From Homoserinimonas sedimenticola (GTDB taxonomy: Bacteria; Actinomycetota; Actinomycetes; Actinomycetales; Microbacteriaceae): a stretch of 64,000 bases of DNA. The stretch is taken from positions 1,450,326 to 1,514,325 of the forward strand of contig NZ_JAPELL010000001.1 of the NCBI RefSeq assembly GCF_026094475.1. Direction: 5' to 3'. Positions within the stretch are counted from its first letter, which is position 1; each line of letters starts with the position of its first letter. The notes below the pieces were generated by a model. The model saw only the letters and a list, made by a program, of their open reading frames with translations. It did no database searches and had not been told where the DNA came from. The translations under genes and the position numbers were made by a program. Below, in pieces: positions 27,748-36,248 of this stretch.

Positions 27748-30700
27748 CTACTCGGCGGCGTGCGCCCCGTGCGACTCGGATGCTGCAGCCGCCCGCTTCG
27801 CTTCGCGCCGCTCCTTCGCACCCTCGACCAGGTAGTAGAGCGAGGGCAGCACGACAAGCGTCAGCAGGGTCGACGACACGAGCCCACCGATCACGACGAT
27901 CGCGAGCGGCTGCGAGATGAAGCCGCCGTGGCCCGTCAAACCGATGCCGAGGGGCAGAAGCGCGAAGATCGTCGCGAGCGCCGTCATGAGGATCGGGCGG
28001 AGCCTCCGACTCGAGCCGTGCACGACTGCGTCGTACGCGCTCATCCCCTTCACACGGTACTGGTTGACGAGGTCGACGAGCACGATTGCGTTCGTCACGA
28101 CGATGCCGATAAGCATGAGCACGCCGATGAGTGAGGGCACGCCGAGCGGGATGCCCGTGGCAACCTGCAGGGCGATCGCACCCGTCGCCGCGAACGGCAC
28201 CGATACCAGCAGCAGGAGCGGCTGGCGCAGGCTCTTGAAGGTCGCCACCATCACCACGTAGACGATGAGGATCGCCACGAGCAGCGCGATTCCCAGCTGC
28301 TCGAACGCATCACCCTGCTGTGCCGTCACGCCGCCCAGCTCCGCCTCGGTGCCGGCCGGCAGGTCCAGCTCGTCGATCGCGGCTTGGATCGTCGCCGACG
28401 CCGTGCCGACATCATCCCCGTTCGGCGTCACGCTCACCGTCGCCGAGCGGACCCCGCGGATGGTCGTGATGCTCGCAGGCCCATCGACCTCCTCGACGCT
28501 CGCGATCGCCGTCAGTGGCACGAGCCCCGCCGCCGTGGGAACGCGGAAGTCGCGCAGCTCCTCGATCGTCTCCGGCGCCGTCGGGTTCTCGATGTAGATT
28601 GAGAGCGAGGTGTCGTCGATGACCACCGTGCCGACTGCCCGCGGCAGCATCGCCTGAGAGACGATTCCCCCCACCGCGATCTCGCTGAGACCACGCTCCG
28701 CGGCCTCCTCGCGGTCGACGATGACGGCGATGTAGGGCTGCGAGACAGAGAGATTGCTGGATGCCTCGGCCGTGACATCCAGGCCCCTCACCTCCTCGAG
28801 CACCGCCTCGGTCGCCTCACGCAGCGCCTCCTGACCCGGCGCTTGAATGTCGACATCGATGTCATTGGATGCGAAACCCGAACCCGACGTCGAGATCGAG
28901 AGCTCGCCCACATCGTCGAGCTCGGTGATGGCGGCACGAACATCTGCCTGCACCTGCTCCTGGTCGGCATCCGGGTCAGTCGTGATCGAGAACGTCGCGC
29001 CACCGCCCCCGCCGAACGCGGCCTGCAGGGAGCTCCCCGAGGAGCCGAGCGACAGTTGCACCGTCTCGACGCCCTCGACGCCGAAGAGAGCCTCCTCGAC
29101 TTGCATGGCAGCCTCGTCCTGCGCCTCCAGGCTCGAGCCGAGCTCCAACTCCTGAGTCACCGTGAGCGTGTTCTGGCCGCTGTCGCCGATGAAGTTCGTC
29201 TTCATGAAGGGCAGCATCGCCACCGTGAGCAACAGCACCAGCACGGCCGCGCCGATCGTCAGCGCCGGACGCTTCAGAGTGAAACGGATGACCGGCAGGT
29301 AGCCCCGCTGCAGCCGTGACGGCTTCTCCAGCTCGTCGGCCTGCGCCGCGGCCGCGGCCGCCGCCTCACGGCGGGCGCGGCGCGACGGCACCGGCACGCC
29401 GGGGGTGAGCGCCTGGAGTGCCGCCGTGCTCGTGTCGACGTATTCGACGGGAGGCGCAGCATCCGCCTGTTCGCCCTTCTTGCGGGCCTTACGTTCGCGA
29501 CGGGATGCCTCGCTCTCGTTGCCGAGGAACCAGTACGCCAGCACCGGCACGATCGTGAGCGAGACCAAGAGCGACGCGGCGAGCGCGATCGTCACCGTGA
29601 GGGCGAAGGGGCGGAACAGCTCACCCGTGATGTCCCCCACGAGCGCGAGCGGGAGGAACACCGCGACCGTCGTGACGGTCGCCGAGGTCACCGCGACGGC
29701 GACCTCCTTCACAGCGGACTGGATCGCCTCGAGCTTGTTCTCCCCCAGGCCGATGTGCCGCTTGATGTTCTCGATCACGACGATCGAGTCGTCCACGACA
29801 CGGCCGACCGAGATCGTGAGCGCACCCAGCGTGATGATGTTGAGCGTGTAGCCGGAGGCCTGCATGCCGATGAAGGTGATGAGCACGGATGCCGGGATCG
29901 AGATCGCCGTGACCAGCGTCGACCGGATCGACAGCAGGAACACGAGGATCACAATCACCGCGAAGACGAGGCCCAGCACACCCTCCGTCGCAAGCGACTC
30001 GATCGACTGCTCGATGAAGGGCGCCTGATCGAACACGACGGTGAACTCGGTGCCCTCGCCGATCGCCGCCTCCAGTTCGGGGATCGCGTCCTGCACGGCG
30101 TTCGACACCGCCACCGTGTTGCCGGCCGGGGTCTTGGTGACGGCGATCGTCAGCGAGGGCTCCCCATTGACGCGCGAGATGCCCTCGACGGGGTTGTCGG
30201 TGATCGCGACATCCGCCACATCGGCGATCGTGACGGCCTCGCCCGCATCCGTCAGCACCCCCGAGAGCGGCAAGGCCGCGATCTCCTCGACCGAACTCAG
30301 ACGTGAGCCCGCCTGCACGGAGAGGGTCTGATCACCCTCGGTGAGGTCGCCCGCCGGCAGCAGTACGCCGTTGGCATCGAGGGCATCCGTGATGTCGGCG
30401 TTGCTCGCGCCGACCGCTGCGAGCGCCGCACGGTCGGGCGTGATCGTCACCCGCTCGCCGATCGTGCCGAGCAGGCTCGCCTCGCGCACCCCCTCGAGAG
30501 ACTGGATGTCGCTGAGGGTCGACGCCTCCAGGGAGGCGCTCAGCTCACGGATCTCCAGGTCGCTCGTCACCGCGATCTGAATCACGGGCAGGTCATCGAC
30601 GGAACCCGTGATCACCTGCGGATCGACATCCTCAGGCAGGGTCGAGGAGATGCGGTTGATCGCCTGCGTGACCTTCTGTTCGGCGGTCGCCAGGTCGGTG

Positions 30701-30996
30701 CCGTACTCGAACGATGCCGAGACGGTCGAGATGTTGGTGCGGGATGTCGCGGTCGTCCCCTCGAGGCCGGCGACACCCTGAATCGCCGTCTCGATGGGGG
30801 TGCTGACATCCTCGTTCACGACCTCGGGTGCCGCCCCCGGGTAGGGGGTGACGACGACCAGCTGCGGGAACGAGACGGAAGGGATGAGCTCCTGCTTGAG
30901 GCTCGTCAACGAGATCGTGCCGAACACGGCCACGACGATCGTGACGAGCGCAATGAGCGCCCGGTTGCGCAGGCTGAAGACAGATAGCAGATGCAC
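27748..30996 (-). CDS. RND-family efflux permease (HAE1/SwrC-like)
   Basis: This 1,082-aa RND permease has an N-terminal helix (RNRALIALVTIVVAVFG), then a porter domain (TPYPGAAPEVVNEDVSTPIETAIQGVAG). The membrane core carries TISVGRVVDDSIVVIENIKRHIGLG and AVFLPLALVGDITGELFRPFALT. A second porter half and a mirrored helix bundle follow (LIGVLMLIGIVVTNAIVLVDLVNQYR). The intracellular loop after helix 6 is long and charged. It should export drugs, lipids or other hydrophobic compounds with protons. No membrane-fusion partner gene is adjacent. I chose the GTG at 30996 (GGGAG seven bases upstream) since the open frame further upstream overlaps a repeat and another gene. Confidence 0.93.
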   Translation of the reverse strand: MHLLSVFSLRNRALIALVTIVVAVFGTISLTSLKQELIPSVSFPQLVVVTPYPGAAPEVVNEDVSTPIETAIQGVAGLEGTTATSRTNISTVSASFEYGTDLATAEQKVTQAINRISSTLPEDVDPQVITGSVDDLPVIQIAVTSDLEIRELSASLEASTLSDIQSLEGVREASLLGTIGERVTITPDRAALAAVGASNADITDALDANGVLLPAGDLTEGDQTLSVQAGSRLSSVEEIAALPLSGVLTDAGEAVTIADVADVAITDNPVEGISRVNGEPSLTIAVTKTPAGNTVAVSNAVQDAIPELEAAIGEGTEFTVVFDQAPFIEQSIESLATEGVLGLVFAVIVILVFLLSIRSTLVTAISIPASVLITFIGMQASGYTLNIITLGALTISVGRVVDDSIVVIENIKRHIGLGENKLEAIQSAVKEVAVAVTSATVTTVAVFLPLALVGDITGELFRPFALTVTIALAASLLVSLTIVPVLAYWFLGNESEASRRERKARKKGEQADAAPPVEYVDTSTAALQALTPGVPVPSRRARREAAAAAAAQADELEKPSRLQRGYLPVIRFTLKRPALTIGAAVLVLLLTVAMLPFMKTNFIGDSGQNTLTVTQELELGSSLEAQDEAAMQVEEALFGVEGVETVQLSLGSSGSSLQAAFGGGGGATFSITTDPDADQEQVQADVRAAITELDDVGELSISTSGSGFASNDIDVDIQAPGQEALREATEAVLEEVRGLDVTAEASSNLSVSQPYIAVIVDREEAAERGLSEIAVGGIVSQAMLPRAVGTVVIDDTSLSIYIENPTAPETIEELRDFRVPTAAGLVPLTAIASVEEVDGPASITTIRGVRSATVSVTPNGDDVGTASATIQAAIDELDLPAGTEAELGGVTAQQGDAFEQLGIALLVAILIVYVVMVATFKSLRQPLLLLVSVPFAATGAIALQVATGIPLGVPSLIGVLMLIGIVVTNAIVLVDLVNQYRVKGMSAYDAVVHGSSRRLRPILMTALATIFALLPLGIGLTGHGGFISQPLAIVVIGGLVSSTLLTLVVLPSLYYLVEGAKERREAKRAAAASESHGAHAAE

Positions 30997-31070
30997 GGCA
31001 CTCCCGGGGTCGCTGTGGTGCTTCCAGTATTTCAGGTCTCGGCGCCCGCGAGGCTGACAGCCCGCTACCC

Positions 31071-31200
31071 GCGGGTTGAGTAGCGAGCGCCAGCGAGCCC
31101 ACCCCCGCGGGTTGAGTAGCGAGCGCCAGCGAGCGTATCGAAACCCGGCCGCCCGAACTCGCGGTTTCGATACGGCCCTGGCGGGCCTACTCAACCCGCG
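31071..31200. repeat. REP-like GGTTGAG...TATCGAAACC repeat cluster with inverted copy
   Basis: Copy A (31071-31098) and copy B (31107-31146) are direct repeats beginning GCGGGTTGAGTAGCGAGCG. Copy C (31161-31200) is inverted (GCGGTTTCGATACGG ... CTACTCAACCCGCG), so B and C can form a long stem. This is the type of intergenic element common in Microbacteriaceae and relatives. The ABC-F stop codon lies inside copy C. Confidence 0.85.
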
Positions 31201-32815
31201 TCGGCGCGACGCGCAGGGGTTCGCCGCGGCGCACCTCGAGTCGCACCGTGATGCCCAGTCGCTCGAGGAAGCGCTCATCGTGACTGACCACGACGAGCGC
31301 GCCCTCAAAGCCGGCGAGTGCGTCGACGAGCCCGTCGACGCTCTCGAGGTCGAGGCTGTTGGTGGGCTCGTCGAGCAGGAGGAGCTGCGGCGCAGGGTCG
31401 GCGAGGAGGATGCGCGCGAGGCAGACCCGGAATCGCTCACCGCCCGAGAGCCCCGCCGCGGGCCGTTCGACCGCGTCACCGCGCAGGAGGAAGCGGGCCA
31501 ACTGGGCCCGCAGTTCCCGGGGTTCTGCGTTCGGCGCGGCCGCCCGCACATTGTCGAGCACGCTCGCGTCGTCGTCGAGGATGTCGAGTCGCTGCGGCAG
31601 CACCCCGACGGCACCGATACGATGCCGCACGACGCAGCCAGCCTCACCCGGCCCGCGCGCGATCGCGGAGAGCAGCGTCGTCTTGCCCGCCCCGTTGTCG
31701 CCGAGTAGGGCGACGCGTTCAGGCCCGCGCAGCACGAAGGGCCGCGGCTCCGCGTCGAGCTCGAGCACCGTGCGGCCCGCCGGCACGCGCGTCTCCGGCA
31801 GCGAGATGCGGATGCTCGTGTCCGAGCGCACGCGCGCCTCCGCCTCCTCCACCGAGGCTTCCGCCCCCTCGACCCGCTGCGCCTGCACGCCCCGATGCCG
31901 ACCCGCGGATGCCTCGGCGTTCGCCTTGCGCCGGCCCACGAGGATCTTCGGCAGTCCCCCGCGCTCCTGCGTCGCCCTCGCGAACTTCGCCCGACGCGCA
32001 AGCTTCTCCTCCGCCTCGATGCGCTGTCGACGCTCGGCCCTGAGCCGCTGCTCGGCGGAACGCAGCATCCGCTCGGCCGCGTCCTGCTCGCCGCGCAGGT
32101 ACTCCTCGTACTCGCTGTACGTGCCGCCGAAGAGAGCGATCTCCCCCTGCCGCAGTTCGGCCGTGGCATCCATGAGGTCGAGCAGTTCGCGGTCGTGGCT
32201 TACGACGAGAAGCGTGCCGCGCCAGGCGCGGACGGCGTCGAAGAGCGCCTCGCGCGCCCGGCGGTCGAGGTTGTTGGTGGGTTCGTCGAGGAGCGAGAGG
32301 GTTGCGCCCTCAAGCCTCATTCGGGCGAGCCCGGCGATCATCACCTCGCCGCCGGAGAAGGATGCCACGGGGCGATCGAGCACGCCGGGGGTCTCGAGGT
32401 CGCCCGTGAAGCCGAGTTCGGCGAGCTCGGCGATCGCGCGCTCCTCCACATCCCAGCTCTCGCCGATCGTGTCGAACGCCTCCGGGTCGGCATCGCCCGC
32501 CTCAAGACGACGGAGCGCTTCGAGGACGGGCGCCACGCCGAGTACCTCGGCGAGGGAACGATTCGCGTCCAGCGCGACATCCTGCCGCAGGTAACCGACC
32601 ACGCCATGGGTCACCACCGTGCCGGACGTCGGCGCGAGCTCACGCGCGATGAGGCGGAGCAGCGTCGACTTGCCGACGCCGTTGCGGCCGACGATGCCGG
32701 TGCGGCCGCGACCGAAGGAGGCGGTGAGGGAGGCGATGACGGGCGAGCCGTCGGGCCATGAGAAGGAGAGGTCGTGCAGGTCGATCGATGAAACGGCAGA
32801 GTTGTGATGAGCCAC
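31187..32815 (-). CDS. ABC-F family ATP-binding protein (ribosome-associated / antibiotic-resistance type)
   Basis: This 542-aa protein has two ABC domains and no membrane segments. The first has Walker A GRNGVGKST, signature FSGGE and Walker B LSLLDEPTNN. The second has GDNGAGKTT, LSGGE and LLLLDEPTNSLD. A charged helical linker of about 80 residues (EYEEYLRGEQDAAERMLRSAEQRLRAERRQR) separates them. ABC-F proteins bind the ribosomal E site to rescue stalled or drug-blocked ribosomes. The GTG at 32815 has GGAGG five bases upstream. The last codons (T-R-V-E-stop) come from the repeat element. Whether it gives resistance cannot be told. Confidence 0.92.
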   Translation of the reverse strand: MAHHNSAVSSIDLHDLSFSWPDGSPVIASLTASFGRGRTGIVGRNGVGKSTLLRLIARELAPTSGTVVTHGVVGYLRQDVALDANRSLAEVLGVAPVLEALRRLEAGDADPEAFDTIGESWDVEERAIAELAELGFTGDLETPGVLDRPVASFSGGEVMIAGLARMRLEGATLSLLDEPTNNLDRRAREALFDAVRAWRGTLLVVSHDRELLDLMDATAELRQGEIALFGGTYSEYEEYLRGEQDAAERMLRSAEQRLRAERRQRIEAEEKLARRAKFARATQERGGLPKILVGRRKANAEASAGRHRGVQAQRVEGAEASVEEAEARVRSDTSIRISLPETRVPAGRTVLELDAEPRPFVLRGPERVALLGDNGAGKTTLLSAIARGPGEAGCVVRHRIGAVGVLPQRLDILDDDASVLDNVRAAAPNAEPRELRAQLARFLLRGDAVERPAAGLSGGERFRVCLARILLADPAPQLLLLDEPTNSLDLESVDGLVDALAGFEGALVVVSHDERFLERLGITVRLEVRRGEPLRVAPTRVE

Positions 32816-33067
32816 GGGGGCCTCCTGTTGTCAGCGTGTGCGCCGACCGGAGTGCCCCTCGCTACGCGGGTGGGGGTCCGTCAGCGCTAGGGCCGGGGAG
32901 AACCACCGCGGAGCTTCACCGATTCGTTCCGATCGTCGACAACAGGGAGGTCGATTGTTGCATGTCGGCCGCCGACAGGCAAGAAGCAGGACGGTGCGAG
33001 CCGAGCCCGCACCGCCCTTCATCCCGGCGTCCTTGAGAGATCGGACTGCCCGCACTAGACAGCGCCA
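32816..33067 (-). other. Structured leader upstream of the ABC-F gene
   Basis: The ~250 bp before the ABC-F start hold several short inverted repeats on the minus strand, including GGTGCG/CGCACC around 32990-33015 and GTCGG/CCGAC around 32965-32977. There is also a possible 63-codon upstream ORF beginning near 33022. Such long leaders can act as translation attenuators for ABC-F genes, but I see no convincing Leu/Arg-type stalling peptide or alternative-fold pair. This is a candidate only. Confidence 0.3.
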
Positions 33068-33090
33068 CTATCGATAGCCATACTATCTAG
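33068..33090 (+). promoter_or_regulatory. Promoter/operator region of the MerR-family gene
   Basis: A perfect palindrome CTATCGATAG (33068-33077) is followed by TACTAT (33081-33086) and the related word CTATCTAG (33083-33090), abutting the GTG start at 33091. There is no Shine-Dalgarno, so a leaderless or near-leaderless transcript with an operator over the promoter is likely. The exact -10 is ambiguous. Confidence 0.45.
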
Positions 33091-33738
33091 GTGCGTATCT
33101 CCGAACTCAGTGCCGCCAGCGGCGTCCCCGTCGCGACAATCAAGTACTACCTGCGCGAAGGGATGCTGGCCGCTGGCGAGAAGAGCTCGGCGACACAGGC
33201 CGACTACTCGGAGGCGCACGTCGCGCGCCTACGCCTGATCCGCGCCTTCATCGACATCGCGGGCCTCTCCATCGCCTCGGCTCGCGAGGTGCTCGCGGCC
33301 GTCGATGACGAGGGCCTCCACTTCGGCTACGCGGCAGCCATCGCCTCGCGGGCGCTGCCCACTCCCTCCGCGAGCACCGACCCGGGAGCCGAGGAGCTCA
33401 TCGACGAGGTCGTCGCGGCACGGAGATGGTGCGTCTCCGCCGAGAACCCGGGCCGCGCGCTCGCGGCGCGGGTCGTGTCCGACTACCGGGCACTGGGGCG
33501 GGATGACCTGCTCGCGACGATCGACGTGTACGCGGAAGCGGCGGAACGCGTTGCCGCAGCAGACCTGCAGGCGGTCGCCGCCGCATCCGGACGCCCCGCC
33601 ATGGCGGAGACCGTCGTGATCGGCACGGTGCTCGGGGACTCGCTGTTCTCGGGACTCCGCCGCATGGCCCATGAGGATGCTTCGGCCTCACGCTTCCCCA
33701 TCACGGCCCCCACCGACATCCAACCGAAGGACGCATGA
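33091..33738 (+). CDS. MerR-family transcriptional regulator
   Basis: This 215-aa regulator starts with an N-terminal MerR HTH: RISELSAASGVPVATIKYYLREGMLAAGEKSSATQADYSEAHVARLRLIRAF (residues 2-53). No metal-binding Cys or known effector motif follows. The C-terminal ~140 residues are helical and Ala-rich, ending in a HEDASASRFPI stretch. The GTG start is set by the HTH position. Its stop overlaps the membrane-protein gene (ATGATGA), so the two form an operon and the regulator probably controls its own partner. Confidence 0.88.
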   Translation: MRISELSAASGVPVATIKYYLREGMLAAGEKSSATQADYSEAHVARLRLIRAFIDIAGLSIASAREVLAAVDDEGLHFGYAAAIASRALPTPSASTDPGAEELIDEVVAARRWCVSAENPGRALAARVVSDYRALGRDDLLATIDVYAEAAERVAAADLQAVAAASGRPAMAETVVIGTVLGDSLFSGLRRMAHEDASASRFPITAPTDIQPKDA

Positions 33739-34688
33739 TGACCGCGACAGTTCAGGCACCTCGCACGACCAGCGACCCGGAGGAGCGGGCACGCTGGCAT
33801 CGGCCACTCCTCGTCATCGCCGCCCTCATGGGCATGCTCGCGGTCGTGAGCCTCGTCGGCCTCGTCGTCGATCCGCGCGAGGTGACGGGCCTGCCCCTCT
33901 GGGCGAAGCCGCTCAAGTTCGCCCTGTCGACGGCGATCTACGCGCTGACCCTCGCATGGCTCATCTCCCAGTTCACGCGTTTCACCCGCGCGGCACACCT
34001 TCTCGGCACCATAACGACGATCGCGCTCGCGATTGAGATGGTCATCATCACCGGTTTCGCCGCCACCGGCGAGACGAGCCACTTCAACGTATCGACGGGG
34101 TTGCACACGGCCGCCTGGGCCGTCATGGCGATCTCGATCGTCGCCGTGTGGGTCATCTCGCTCTTCGTCGCAGCGACCCTGCTGCGCACGCCCCTCGGCG
34201 ACCCAGCCCGGGCGCTCGCCATCCGCTCCGGCGCGATCATCGGCGTCATCGGGCTCGCCCTCGCGTTCCTCATGACGGGACCGCAGGCCACGCAGCTCGA
34301 GAACTTCCAGGGAATCGTGGGCGCCCACACGGTGGGGCTCGCCGACGGGGGGCCCGGACTCCCCCTCCTGGGCTGGAGCACGGTCGGCGGCGACCTGCGC
34401 ATTCCCCACTTCGTCGGGATGCACGCCCTGCAGGCCCTCCCCCTCCTCGCCTTCGGCCTCGAACTGCTGGGCAAGCGGACGCCGCGGCTCGCCTCCGCTG
34501 TCGTGCGGTGGCGTCTCGTGGCCATCGCCGCCGTCGCCTACGCGGGGCTGACCGCCCTCGTCACCTGGCAGGCCCTCATCGGGCAGCCCATCACGCGACC
34601 GGAGGGCGGCGCGCTCATCATCGGGGTCACCCTCGCTATCGGCACCGTCGCGGCTGCGCTGCTCGCCCTGCGGCGCCCCGCCGCCTAA
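33735..34688 (+). CDS. Conserved-looking polytopic membrane protein, unknown function
   Basis: This 317-aa protein has about eight predicted helices and no recognised transporter motif. Striking are two His-containing motifs near helix ends, SHFNVSTGLHTAAW (~120) and IPHFVGMHALQALPLL (~235), spaced like candidate heme or metal ligands facing the same side of the membrane. The protein lacks a signal sequence. It is coupled to the upstream MerR gene by overlap. Enzymatic or redox function is only a guess; without family recognition I leave it as hypothetical. Confidence 0.8.
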   Translation: MMTATVQAPRTTSDPEERARWHRPLLVIAALMGMLAVVSLVGLVVDPREVTGLPLWAKPLKFALSTAIYALTLAWLISQFTRFTRAAHLLGTITTIALAIEMVIITGFAATGETSHFNVSTGLHTAAWAVMAISIVAVWVISLFVAATLLRTPLGDPARALAIRSGAIIGVIGLALAFLMTGPQATQLENFQGIVGAHTVGLADGGPGLPLLGWSTVGGDLRIPHFVGMHALQALPLLAFGLELLGKRTPRLASAVVRWRLVAIAAVAYAGLTALVTWQALIGQPITRPEGGALIIGVTLAIGTVAAALLALRRPAA

Positions 34689-34762
34689 CGTCAGTCGAGT
34701 TGCCCACTTCTGCTGCTTGTGGCGGCACAGAAAGGTGCAGAGTGGGCAACTCGATTCTGACG
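34689..34762. repeat. Palindromic intergenic element, copy 1
   Basis: A 13-bp perfect arm pair CGAGTTGCCCACT / AGTGGGCAACTCG (34696-34708 and 34741-34753) encloses ~32 bp. It is flanked by an outer CGTCAG/CTGACG pair (34689-34694, 34757-34762). The same element occurs at 47998-48055 with the interior largely conserved. It sits between convergent genes and may double as a bidirectional terminator. Confidence 0.85.
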
Positions 34763-34770
34763 CGAGAGCC

Positions 34771-36186
34771 TCACACGACTACCGACAGCTCCTCCGGCTG
34801 CGCGATCGGGGTGCGGGCGAGCGAGCCCCATGCTCGCGAGAGCGCGGCGACCGCGCGATCCATCTCGTCGGGCGAATAACTGAAGGGCACGCGGAGGTAT
34901 CGCTCGAACGCCCCATCGAGGCCGAAACGCGGGCCGGCCGTGATGAGGAGTCCCTCCGCGCGGGCGGCGAGCGTCAGCTGGGAGCTGACGGGAGCGCCGA
35001 GGTTGACCCACGCGGTGAGCCCGCCCGCGACATCCGGAACCTTCCACTCCGGGAACTGCGAGCGCAGCAGGCCCAGCATGTGGTCGCGGCCGGCACGCAG
35101 CTGGCGGCGGCGCGTCTCGACGATGCGGTCATAGTCGGCGAGGAGGTGGGTGACGACGAGCTGCTCGATGATGGGCGTGCCGAGGTCGCCCGCGTGGCGG
35201 TTGCGGAAGAGACGCTGAATGAGCGCGGGCTCCGCCCGGATCCAGCCGACACGGATGCCTCCCCACACCGTCTTGCCGACCGACCCGACGGTCACGGCGT
35301 TGCCGAACGCCGCGAAGGGCGGCTCGGGCTCCACCTCGTCGATCGCCATGCTCGCCATCGTCTCGTCGACGATGAGCCGTGTGCCGTGCCGCTCGGCGAG
35401 CTGCGCCGTGCGCTCACGCAATGACGCCGGCATGGTGCGGCCCGTGGGGTTGTGGAAGTCGGGCATGAGGTAACCCATGGCGGGGCTGCTGCGGCGGATC
35501 GCCTGCTCGAGCCCCGCCTCATCCCAGCCGTCCTCCACCGTCACACTCACGGGAAGGATGCGCGCCCCCGCGCCGCGCATCGCCTCGACCGCGTGCGGAT
35601 AGGTGGGAACCTCGAGCAGGGCACTGTCGCCCCGCCCGATGAGGGTGCGGGAGAGCAGGGCGATCGCGTGCTGCGCACCGATCGTCACCATGATCTGGTC
35701 CGGCGAGGTCGGCAGCCCGCGGCGCCGGTAGAGCTCCGCGATGGCCTCGCGAAGGGGCGGGATCCCGATGAGGTCGAAACCGGAGTCGCCGAGGTAGGCG
35801 GGGAGGTCCTCGACGGCGCGGGATGCGGCATCCGTCAGCCATGGGAGGGCCGGCATCGCTGCCTTGCTGAAGTCCAGGAACTCCTCCCCCTCGGGCTCGA
35901 TCGTGACCGGCGCCCGCCCGGGGAGGCGCGCCACACTGCCGGAGCCGCGCACGCTCTCGAGGTAGCCCGCGTCGCGCAGCTCCGCGTAGGCCGCCGTGAC
36001 GGTCGTGCGGCTCACCCCGAGGTGGGTCGCGAGGTCGCGCTCGGCGGGCACCCGTGTGCCCGTCACGATGCGCCCGTCGAGCATCAGGAGGCGGATGCGG
36101 TCGGCGAGCGCCGAGTAGGCAGGCAGGGGCGAAGAGCGCCAATCACCGAGGAGCACGTCCAATTGGCGGGCAGAGAGCGAAGGCAC
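34771..36186 (-). CDS. MocR-type regulator: GntR HTH fused to aminotransferase-like PLP domain (YczR-like)
   Basis: This 471-aa protein has a GntR winged HTH at residues ~15-85 (PAERDLATHLGVSRTTVTAAYAELRDAGYL). A fold-type I aminotransferase-like domain follows, with NPTG at PDFHNPTGR and the PLP-Lys in VGSVGKTVWGG. Such proteins are PLP-responsive regulators rather than enzymes. It is divergent from a YczE-family gene, the arrangement reported for YczR regulators in firmicutes and actinobacteria. GTG start at 36186 has TACAGT six bases upstream, consistent with a leaderless mRNA. C-terminal Arg (YLRVPFS) is also conserved. Confidence 0.92.
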   Translation of the reverse strand: MPSLSARQLDVLLGDWRSSPLPAYSALADRIRLLMLDGRIVTGTRVPAERDLATHLGVSRTTVTAAYAELRDAGYLESVRGSGSVARLPGRAPVTIEPEGEEFLDFSKAAMPALPWLTDAASRAVEDLPAYLGDSGFDLIGIPPLREAIAELYRRRGLPTSPDQIMVTIGAQHAIALLSRTLIGRGDSALLEVPTYPHAVEAMRGAGARILPVSVTVEDGWDEAGLEQAIRRSSPAMGYLMPDFHNPTGRTMPASLRERTAQLAERHGTRLIVDETMASMAIDEVEPEPPFAAFGNAVTVGSVGKTVWGGIRVGWIRAEPALIQRLFRNRHAGDLGTPIIEQLVVTHLLADYDRIVETRRRQLRAGRDHMLGLLRSQFPEWKVPDVAGGLTAWVNLGAPVSSQLTLAARAEGLLITAGPRFGLDGAFERYLRVPFSYSPDEMDRAVAALSRAWGSLARTPIAQPEELSVVV

Positions 36187-36202
36187 GAGGCCACTGTAGC
36201 CC

Positions 36203-36239
36203 GATTGGACTCTTGAGTTAAGGCCAATCAGCCAATTGG
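36203..36239. promoter_or_regulatory. MocR-type operator with repeated ATTGG/CCAAT boxes
   Basis: GATTGGAC (36203-36210), GGCCAATC (36222-36229) and the palindrome CCAATTGG (36232-36239) lie in the 62 bp between the MocR gene and yczE. Two further boxes occur inside the regulator's own first codons (GCCAATCA near 36138 and CCAATTGG at 36159-36166). MocR regulators bind such direct plus inverted repeats. Control of both genes is inferred. Confidence 0.65.
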
Positions 36240-36248
36240 ATATCTGTT

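Noticed and set aside
27748-32169. A 1,473-aa reading of the RND permease including upstream codons
   Set aside because: The extra ~390 codons overlap the repeat element and the ABC-F gene and have no RND features; the GTG at 30996 has a ribosome site and starts at the first membrane helix.
32831-33022. Upstream ORF of the ABC-F leader as a real gene
   Set aside because: Composition is not protein-like, it has no ribosome site of its own and extends too far towards the main start; kept only as a possible leader element.
34696-34753. CRISPR repeat
   Set aside because: The two palindromic copies are 13 kb apart and each stands alone, with no spacer array or cas genes.
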